A stretch of DNA of 64,000 bases from JBFWUM01 sp050247255. Lineage in GTDB: Bacteria > Acidobacteriota > Vicinamibacteria > Vicinamibacterales > UBA2999. Of this stretch, positions 56,957-64,000 are shown in pieces. The notes below the pieces were generated by a model. The model saw only the letters and a list, made by a program, of their open reading frames with translations, was not told where the DNA came from and searched no databases. Position numbers and translations under genes: made by a program. Location: positions 1 through 64,000 of the forward strand of contig JBFWUM010000019.1 in assembly GCA_050247255.1 (NCBI GenBank), written 5' to 3'. The first letter of the stretch is position 1, and every line of letters starts with the position of its first letter.

Positions 56957-57832
56957 CTACGTCAGGACAACTTCGGGGTGCAAAGAATCGGCGTGTGTGC
57001 CCGGTTGCCCGAGCCCAAGAAGCCGTCCCTCGGCGTCGAGAATCCGGGTCCAGCCCTCCGGCCGGCCGCTGTAGTGCCCGGGCAGGAGCTCACGGCCGTG
57101 GGACGCCCGAAGCCGCCCTTCATCGGTCACGGTCACGGCGGGGAAGCGGGGGAGGAGCCCCTCCAGGGGCAGGACCCAGCCCGCGGCGGCTTCCGGGTCT
57201 GCCTGAAGCTCATCCAGCGTCATCGCTGCCTCGACCGTGAAATCCCCGCTCCGTGTCCGCCGCAGCGCCTCCAGGCAGGCCCCCGTCCCGACCGCCTGCC
57301 CCAGGGCGTGGGCGAACGACCGGACGTAGAACCCGGCCGAACAGGTCAGCCGGACCACGGCCCGCTCCTCGTCCAGGTCCAGCAGGGTCAGCGCGGACAC
57401 GTGCACGGGGACCGCCTTGAGCGCCACCGGTTGTGCGCGCCGGGCGAGTGCATAGGCACGGACGCCCTCCACCTTCTTGGCTGAGTAGGGCGGGGGCGTC
57501 TGCAGGTACTCCCCCTTCAGGGTCTCGAGCGCCGCCTCAACCTCGGCGCGCCGGATGGGGCCTGGCACCCGCCCGGTCTCGGTCCCGGTGATGTCGTATG
57601 TGTCGGTGGTAAGGCCGAAGCGGATGGTCGCCTCGTAGTCCTTGTCCGATGCCGACAGGAAGCGCACCAGCCGCGTCGCCTTGCCGCACGCCAGCGGCAG
57701 CACGCCGGTCGCCAGCGGATCGAGCGTGCCGGTGTGGCCGATGCGCTTCTCCCGCAGGGCCCGGCGCGCCACGGCCACGACGTCGTGCGACGTGAGGCCT
57801 TCCGGCTTGTCGACGACGAGGACTCCGTCCAT
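56957..57832 (-). CDS. truB: tRNA pseudouridine(55) synthase TruB
   Basis: 291 residues from ATG 57832. VDKPEGLTSHDVV, then GHTGTLDPLATGVLPLACG with the catalytic Asp, FGLTTDTYDITG, GEYLQTPPPYSAKKVEGVRAY and the C-terminal PUA-like part. It makes pseudouridine 55 in the T loop of tRNA. It lies between rpsO and nrnA, the order seen in many bacterial operons. Confidence 0.95.
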   Translation of the reverse strand: MDGVLVVDKPEGLTSHDVVAVARRALREKRIGHTGTLDPLATGVLPLACGKATRLVRFLSASDKDYEATIRFGLTTDTYDITGTETGRVPGPIRRAEVEAALETLKGEYLQTPPPYSAKKVEGVRAYALARRAQPVALKAVPVHVSALTLLDLDEERAVVRLTCSAGFYVRSFAHALGQAVGTGACLEALRRTRSGDFTVEAAMTLDELQADPEAAAGWVLPLEGLLPRFPAVTVTDEGRLRASHGRELLPGHYSGRPEGWTRILDAEGRLLGLGQPGTHADSLHPEVVLT

Positions 57833-57833
57833 G

Positions 57834-57910
57834 GGCAGCTGGCAGTCGGCAGTGGGCAGTCGCTGTTGCAGGCAGGTGCGGCTGCCTACTGCCGGCTGCC
57901 GACTGCCGAC
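57834..57910. repeat. Heptamer-period inverted repeat between truB and nrnA
   Basis: Left arm ggcagct, ggcagtc, ggcagtg, ggcagtc; right arm tgcctac, tgccggc, tgccgac, tgccgac. Period 7; the arms are complementary with a 21-nt loop. The right arm overlaps and codes the last residues of nrnA (SAVGSRQ). Confidence 0.8.
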
Positions 57911-58881
57911 TCGATCTGCGCGGTGATCTTTTCTCGGAACACGGCCTTCAATTCCTCGAACGACCCGGTCGCGCTGCAGCCTGACGCGTTCTTGTGGCCG
58001 CCGCCGCCGAAGTCCCGGGCGACGGCGTTGATGTCGACATCGCCCTTCGAGCGCATGCTGACGCGCCAGTCGCCGGGGCCGCTCTCCTTGAAGAACACCA
58101 CGGCCTGGATCTCCTTCACCGTCAGCGGCAGGTTGATCAGCCCCTCGGTGTCCTCGTAGGTGCCGCCGCACTCGGTGGCCAGCTGCTGCGTCACCCACAC
58201 GGTGGCCAGGCGCCCGGTGTCGTCGAGCTCCATGTTGCTCAGCACCGCGCCGAACAGCTTGAGGCGTCCGAGGTTGTTGCTGTCGAAGATGCTGCGCGCC
58301 ACCTGCGGCGGGTCGACGCCGGCCTCCATGCACTGCCTGCAGATCTCGAACGTGTGCGGCGAGATGCTGGAGTAGTGGAACGAGCCGGTGTCGGTCAGGA
58401 TGGCGATGTAGACGTGAGTGGCGATCTCGGGCGTCAGCGGGACGCCGAGCGCTTGCACCAGGTCGAACACCATCTCGCCGCAGGCGGCGGCGCCGAGGTC
58501 GAACCAGTTGACCGCCCCGTACATCGTGTTGCCGAGATGGTGATCGATGTTGATCACGAAGCCGCGGTCGAGCCCGGCGACGCCGGTACGCCCGAGGTCG
58601 CCACACTCCATCACGATCACCGCGTCGCCCGGGTCGTCCACGCGATCGGCGATCTCGACGTCCGCCACGCCGGGGAAGACCATCAGCGGCGGCGGCGGCA
58701 CGGTCGCGTTGACGACCCGCACCTCCTTGCCGATCGCCTTGAGCGCATAGGCCATGGCCAGCTGCGAGCCGATGGCATCGCCGTCCTGGCGCACGTGCGA
58801 GCTGATCACGAACCGCTGCCGAGTGAGGATCTCGCGGACGACGTCGTCGCGGCTGGCGGTCTCAGGACTTGGTGGGGTCAT
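57886..58881 (-). CDS. nrnA: DHH-family nanoRNase/pAp phosphatase NrnA
   Basis: 331 residues. DHH phosphoesterase motifs SSHVRQDGDAIGS, DLGRTG and INIDHHLGN near the N-terminal half, then DHHA1 motif GGGHKNASGC. It degrades 2-5-nt RNA oligomers and pAp. The C-terminal seven residues (SAVGSRQ) are coded by heptamer repeat DNA and are absent from relatives as far as I know. Start overlaps rbfA by 20 bp. Confidence 0.92.
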   Translation of the reverse strand: MTPPSPETASRDDVVREILTRQRFVISSHVRQDGDAIGSQLAMAYALKAIGKEVRVVNATVPPPPLMVFPGVADVEIADRVDDPGDAVIVMECGDLGRTGVAGLDRGFVINIDHHLGNTMYGAVNWFDLGAAACGEMVFDLVQALGVPLTPEIATHVYIAILTDTGSFHYSSISPHTFEICRQCMEAGVDPPQVARSIFDSNNLGRLKLFGAVLSNMELDDTGRLATVWVTQQLATECGGTYEDTEGLINLPLTVKEIQAVVFFKESGPGDWRVSMRSKGDVDINAVARDFGGGGHKNASGCSATGSFEELKAVFREKITAQIESAVGSRQ

Positions 58882-59266
58882 CGGGCTCGTCGGCGGCTTC
58901 CTGCGCGCGGCGCGCGTCCTCTTCGTGAATCTCGCGGATCAGCTGCTCGACCCGCTCCTGGTTCTGGATCGCTTCGTCGAAGCGGAACTCGATCTCCGGC
59001 ACGCGCCGCAGCCGGATGCGGTCGCCGATCTGCCGGCGCAGGAACGGCGTCGCGCGCTGCAGCGCCTGCGCCGTCGCCTTGCGCGCCTGCGGATCGCCGA
59101 GGGTGGTGTAGAAGACGCGGGCGATCTGCAGGTCGGCGGTGACCTGCACGCGCGTCAGGGTGATGAAGCCGATGCCCGGATCGTGCACGGCGCCGCGGCT
59201 CAGGAGCTCGCTCAGCTCCTCGCGAATCTGCTCGCCGACCCGATCCGGCCTGTGTCCCTGCGCCAT
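58862..59266 (-). CDS. rbfA: Ribosome-binding factor RbfA
   Basis: 134 residues. RPDRVGEQIREELSELL at the N terminus and the KH-like middle (DPGIGFITLTRVQVTADLQIARVFYTT) match RbfA, with a C-terminal acidic tail (EEDARRAQEAADEPDDP). It aids late maturation of the 30S subunit, cold-linked in other bacteria. It sits between infB and nrnA, as expected. Confidence 0.93.
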   Translation of the reverse strand: MAQGHRPDRVGEQIREELSELLSRGAVHDPGIGFITLTRVQVTADLQIARVFYTTLGDPQARKATAQALQRATPFLRRQIGDRIRLRRVPEIEFRFDEAIQNQERVEQLIREIHEEDARRAQEAADEPDDPTKS

Positions 59267-59269
59267 GAC

Positions 59270-59304
59270 ATTCAGAATGCAGAATTCGGAATTCTGAATT
59301 ACGC
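59270..59304. repeat. Heptamer-period repeat between rbfA and infB
   Basis: Units attcaga, atgcaga, attcgga, attctga, attacgc. Period 7; nested palindromes (ttcagaat / attctgaa; gaattcggaattc). It covers the infB stop codon. Confidence 0.7.
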
Positions 59305-62097
59305 GGTCGTCACGCTCACTTTCTCCTGCGTGACGACCTCAATGATGTCGCCGACCTTGACGTCGTTGTAGTTCGCCAGGCTGATGCCGCACTCGAAGCC
59401 GGCCTTCACCTCGCTCACATCGTCCTTGAAGCGGCGGAGGCCGCCGATCTTACCCTCGTGGACGACGACGCCATCGCGCACCAGCCGGGCGGTGGCATCA
59501 CCACCGCGCTGGATCCTGCCCTCGGTGACCATGCAGCCGGCAATGGTGCCCGCCTTCGGCACGCGGAAGATCTCGCGCACCTCGGCGGCGCCGAGCCGCA
59601 CTTCCTTGAACGTCGGATCGAGGAGGCCTTCCATCGCCTTCTCGATCTCCTCGGTGACGTTGTAGATGACCGTGTGGTGGCGGATGTCGACCTCTTCGCG
59701 CTCGGCCATGTCGGCGGCGTTGCGGTCGGGCCGCACGTTGAAGCCGATGATGATCGCGTTCGACGCCGAGGCGAGCAGCACGTCCGACTCGTTGATGGCG
59801 CCGACGCCCGAGCGGATGATGCGGATCTTCACCTTGTCGTCGGACAGCTTGGCCAGCGAGTCGGCCAGCACTTCCGTCGACCCCTGCACGTCGGCCTTGA
59901 CGATGATCGGCAGCTCCTTCATGCCGCCTTCGGCGATCTGTTCCTTGAGCGACTCGAGCGTGAGCCGGCCGCCCTTGGCGCCGAGCGCGCGCTCCTTGGC
60001 CTGCGCCTGGCGGAAGGTGGCGATCTGGCGGGCCTTGGCGGCATCGGCGACCGTCTGGAACGGATCGCCCGGCGACGGCAGGCTCGTGAGGCCGAGCACC
60101 TCGACCGGCGTCGACGGCCCGGCCGCCTTCACCGGCTTGCCGCGGTCGTCGATCAGCGCGCGGACGCGCCCGACGACGGGGCCGGCGATGAAGTTGTCGC
60201 CGACGCTGAGCGTGCCGTCCTGCACCAGCACCGTGGCCACCGGGCCGCGGCCGCGATCGAGTTTCGCCTCGAGCACGGTGCCCGAGGCGGTCCGCTTCGG
60301 GTTGGCCTTCAGCTCGAGGATGTCGGTCGACAGCAGGATCATCTCGAGCAGCGTGTCGAGGTTCTCCTTCTTCTTCGCCGAGACCGGCACCATGACCGTC
60401 TGGCCGCCCCAGTCTTCCGGCACCAGGTTGATCTCGGCGAGCTCGCGCTTGACGTTGTCGGGGTTGGCGCCCGGCTTGTCGATCTTGTTGATTGCCACGA
60501 CGATCGGCACGTTGGCCACCTTGGCGTGATCGACCGCCTCGCGCGTCTGCGGCATGACGCCATCGTCGGCGGCGACGACCAGCACGACGACGTCGGTGAC
60601 CTTGGCGCCGCGGGCGCGCATGAGCGTGAATGCCTCGTGGCCGGGGGTGTCGAGGAAGACGACGTTGCGGCCGTCGCCGACTTCGACGTGGTAGGCGCCG
60701 ATGTGCTGCGTGATGCCGCCGGCTTCGCGCTCGGCCACCTTCGTTTCGCGGATGGCGTCGAGCAGCGACGTCTTGCCGTGGTCGACGTGGCCCATGACGG
60801 TCACGACCGGCGCGCGCGTCACGATGTCCTCCGGGTTGACGTCCTCGACCTCGGCCGAAACGAGCTCTTCCTCGAAGCTGCGCGTCTCGACGTCGGCGCC
60901 GAACTCGCGCGCAATGTCCTTGGCCACCTCGATGTCGAGCGTGCTGTTGATGGTCATCATCATGCGCTTCATCAACAGCTTCGCCAGCACGTCCTTCACG
61001 CGCACTTCGAGCTTGTCGGCGAGGTCCTTCACCGTCATGCCCTCGGCGAGCGTGATCGTGCGGGTAATCGGCGGCGGCGCGGCCGGGGCGGCCGGGGCCG
61101 CCGGCGCGCTCGGACGCTCGCGTCGCGTCGTGACCGGGCGCTGTCCCGGACGGTGCTGGCCGAAGGGCGGCCGCTGGCCGAAGGGCGGCCGCTGCCCGAA
61201 CGGCGGACGCTGCCCCGGCATGCCGGGCTGCTGCGTGCGGACCGGCTGGGAGGGGAGCGGACGCGGTCCGCCGAGCATGCCGGGCGTCGTCGGCCTCGGC
61301 GGCGGCGGATACGCGGGCCGTCCCGGACCGCCGGGACGCGCGCCCGGAGTTCCCGGACGAGCGCCGGCCGGCGGGGTGGCCGCCGGCGGCTGCGTCATCT
61401 TCGGCTGGGTGACGACCGGGCGCTTGGCCGGCGTCAGCGGCCGCGCCGGCTGCGGCGTCTTGCCCGGTTCTTCGATGCGCAGCCGGATGGTCGGCGGCAC
61501 GAAGCGGCCCGGCGCCTGCGGCGGAGCGGACGGTTCCGGCGATTCGGGTGCGGCCGCCGCGGGCGCCTCGGCTTCCGGTGCCGGCGGCGGTTCTTCGACG
61601 GCCGGGGCCGGCTCGGCGGCCGGCGGCGCCTCGGCCGCAACGGCAGGCGGGGCGGCGGGCGGCTCGACGGCGGCGGGCGGCGGGGCCAGGGCCGGGGCCG
61701 GGGCCTCGACGGCCTCCTCGGCTGCCGCAGCGGCTGCCGGCGTCTCCAGCTCCTCGGCCGGCGGCGCGGCGGGTGTGGCCGGCTTGATCGTTTTCACCAG
61801 GCGCGGCGGGCCGAGCACCGGCGCGGCCGGCTTGGCAGGCTCCGCCTTCTTGGCGGCTGCCGGCTTCTTGCCACCCTTGGCCGGCGCGTGGTGCGTGTCG
61901 GCGAACATGTCGCCGCCGGGTAGCGAGATGTTGCGCTGCCGCGCGACCCGCTCGACGAAGCTGCGCGCGACCACCTCTTCGAGGGTGCTCGAGGCGCTCT
62001 TCAGCTCGATGCCGTGATCGCGCTTCAGGAGCGCAAGCACTTCCTGGCTTGTCGTCTCGAGGAGCTCCGCGACCTTGTAAATCCGAACCGTTGCCAA
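59299..62097 (-). CDS. infB: Translation initiation factor IF-2
   Basis: 932 residues. N-terminal IF2N-type domain (about 1-55: [13 protein letters not shown] start), a very long Ala/Pro/Gly-rich low-complexity linker (about 65-350, with RPPFGQ repeats near 300), then the G domain with GHVDHGKTS near residue 435 and [17 protein letters not shown] and SAKKKENL, followed by domains II, III and IV. IF-2 is the GTPase that places initiator tRNA. The linker is longer than in most bacteria; such linkers vary widely. Confidence 0.96.
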   Translation of the reverse strand: MATVRIYKVAELLETTSQEVLALLKRDHGIELKSASSTLEEVVARSFVERVARQRNISLPGGDMFADTHHAPAKGGKKPAAAKKAEPAKPAAPVLGPPRLVKTIKPATPAAPPAEELETPAAAAAAEEAVEAPAPALAPPPAAVEPPAAPPAVAAEAPPAAEPAPAVEEPPPAPEAEAPAAAAPESPEPSAPPQAPGRFVPPTIRLRIEEPGKTPQPARPLTPAKRPVVTQPKMTQPPAATPPAGARPGTPGARPGGPGRPAYPPPPRPTTPGMLGGPRPLPSQPVRTQQPGMPGQRPPFGQRPPFGQRPPFGQHRPGQRPVTTRRERPSAPAAPAAPAAPPPITRTITLAEGMTVKDLADKLEVRVKDVLAKLLMKRMMMTINSTLDIEVAKDIAREFGADVETRSFEEELVSAEVEDVNPEDIVTRAPVVTVMGHVDHGKTSLLDAIRETKVAEREAGGITQHIGAYHVEVGDGRNVVFLDTPGHEAFTLMRARGAKVTDVVVLVVAADDGVMPQTREAVDHAKVANVPIVVAINKIDKPGANPDNVKRELAEINLVPEDWGGQTVMVPVSAKKKENLDTLLEMILLSTDILELKANPKRTASGTVLEAKLDRGRGPVATVLVQDGTLSVGDNFIAGPVVGRVRALIDDRGKPVKAAGPSTPVEVLGLTSLPSPGDPFQTVADAAKARQIATFRQAQAKERALGAKGGRLTLESLKEQIAEGGMKELPIIVKADVQGSTEVLADSLAKLSDDKVKIRIIRSGVGAINESDVLLASASNAIIIGFNVRPDRNAADMAEREEVDIRHHTVIYNVTEEIEKAMEGLLDPTFKEVRLGAAEVREIFRVPKAGTIAGCMVTEGRIQRGGDATARLVRDGVVVHEGKIGGLRRFKDDVSEVKAGFECGISLANYNDVKVGDIIEVVTQEKVSVTTA

Positions 62098-62100
62098 ATG

Positions 62101-63381
<1,281 letters not shown>

Positions 63382-63383
63382 AG

Positions 63384-63884
63384 TTAGAATTCGACCTCCA
63401 GGCGGCCGCGCGCAATCAGGCGCAGCGGCAGCCGGTGCATCCGGCCATTGGGCGCCTCGAGCAGCACGGCCGCCTCGCCGGTGCCGTCACCGCCGGCGCC
63501 CTCGACGCCGCGCAGGTGCCCCTCGAACGCCTTCTGGTTGTCGACCGCCTCGCTGACCACCAGCTTGGCCAGGCGCCCGGCGAACCGCCGGTAGTCCGCC
63601 TCGCCGCGCAGCGGCCGGTCGAGTCCCGGCGACGACACTTCGAGCGTGTAGGAGAACGGGAGCGGGTCCTCGACGTCGAGAATGGTGCTGATCTCGCGGT
63701 TGACCTGCTCGCAGTCCTCGATGCTGACGCTCTCCTCGGCCGTGGCCGCGGGGCCCGGCCGGTCGATGAAGACCCGGACGACGTGCCCGGACGTCTCGCG
63801 GCGGCTCTGGATGTCCCAGACCTCCAGGCCGCGCGACGCGGCCACGCGCTCCGCGATGGTCCGAACCTGATCCAGCGGCTGCAT
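63384..63884 (-). CDS. rimP: Ribosome maturation factor RimP
   Basis: 166 residues from ATG 63884 (MQPLDQVRTIAERV); longer readings pass into the octamer repeat. GLEVWDIQ, RVFIDRPG, DCEQVNREISTILDVEDPL and YTLEVSSPGLDRPLR match RimP, followed by the SH3-like C-terminal domain. It assists 30S assembly and heads the nusA-infB operon, as in most bacteria. No Shine-Dalgarno sequence is obvious. Confidence 0.94.
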   Translation of the reverse strand: MQPLDQVRTIAERVAASRGLEVWDIQSRRETSGHVVRVFIDRPGPAATAEESVSIEDCEQVNREISTILDVEDPLPFSYTLEVSSPGLDRPLRGEADYRRFAGRLAKLVVSEAVDNQKAFEGHLRGVEGAGGDGTGEAAVLLEAPNGRMHRLPLRLIARGRLEVEF

Positions 63885-63889
63885 AAAAA

Positions 63890-63953
63890 GCTGCTGGGTA
63901 GCTGGGTTGCTCGGTGGCTCGTCGCCCCAGCCACTCATCCGCCCAGCGACCGC
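63890..63953. repeat. Octamer-period repeat upstream of rimP
   Basis: Units gctgctgg, gtagctgg, gttgctcg, gtggctcg, tcgcccca, gccactca, tccgccca, gcgaccgc. Period 8; the first four and last four units are partly complementary. It occupies the leader of the rimP operon. Confidence 0.7.
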
Positions 63954-63957
63954 AAAC

Positions 63958-63982
63958 AAAAAAAGTGGGCACGGGCCCACTT
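63958..63982 (-). terminator. Rho-independent terminator upstream of the rimP operon
   Basis: On the minus strand, AAGTGGGC-loop-GCCCACTT followed by seven T (complement of the A-run 63958-63964). It probably ends a gene beyond the right edge of the window. The last 18 bases (63983-64000) show no recognisable gene. Confidence 0.8.
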
Positions 63983-64000
63983 GGAGTACTACTCCGCCTA

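Noticed and set aside
63983..64000. 3' end of a tRNA on the minus strand
   Set aside because: Only a TACTCCA-like end is visible; no T-arm sequence or acceptor pairing can be shown within the window.

Overview
The window is GC-rich, tightly packed bacterial chromosome with many 4-bp ATGA/GTGA gene overlaps and GTG/TTG starts. Gene content and order suggest an Acidobacteriota-like or deltaproteobacterium-like Gram-negative; Vicinamibacteria is my best guess, from memory of such genomes and not provable here. Three 100-N blocks show it is a scaffold. Two of them are flanked by exact 127-bp duplications, the signature of k-mer overlaps between contigs, so it is probably a metagenome or draft assembly. 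No tRNA, rRNA or CRISPR array was seen.

Layout. 1-4021: nitrogen module (3' end of an ammonium transporter, TorF-like porin, glnD, P-II). 4058-9949: a CPA2 antiporter broken by a gap, then a minus-strand MacB-like export system (Yip1-like membrane protein, HlyD-like adaptor, two FtsX/MacB permeases, no ATPase). 9996-36648: a long type IV pilus region ordered as in Myxococcus xanthus. It runs pilB-pilT-pilC-pilS-pilR, two major-type pilins, a VKOR-thioredoxin fusion, pilH/pilI-like ABC genes, a TPR protein, pilD and a second sensor kinase. A clear sigma-54 promoter (26189-26204) then precedes fimT-, pilV-, pilW-, pilX- and pilY1-like genes, a TPR protein, a coiled-coil protein, a second pilW/pilX pair and a second sigma-54 regulator.

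36651-51819: housekeeping genes (aroB, nadB, eukaryotic/archaeal-type proS, HEAT protein, tatC/tatA, ctpA, smc, DUF4097 lipoprotein, M48 protease, RluA-type pseudouridine synthase). 51820-53594: a small accessory island in which a lower-GC DUF3800 gene sits between two inverted copies of a roughly 190-bp hairpin element. 53595-63884, minus strand: cold-shock protein, cupredoxin, then the translation/RNA operon read as rimP-nusA-infB-rbfA-nrnA-truB-rpsO-pnp.

The most unusual content is outside ordinary genes: (i) the paired 190-bp elements, whose 142-nt cores are 95 percent identical while their terminal stems differ yet stay self-complementary; (ii) at least eleven intergenic elements made of degenerate 7- or 8-nt units, usually forming inverted arms, with a different unit at each site; (iii) REP-like palindromes read through in frame as peptides inside SMC, a PilX-like pilin, PilD and a cupredoxin. 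The pilus region also carries a duplicated pilW-pilX pair whose second PilX copy starts at the mature residue, and an oxidative-folding enzyme beside cysteine-containing pilins.
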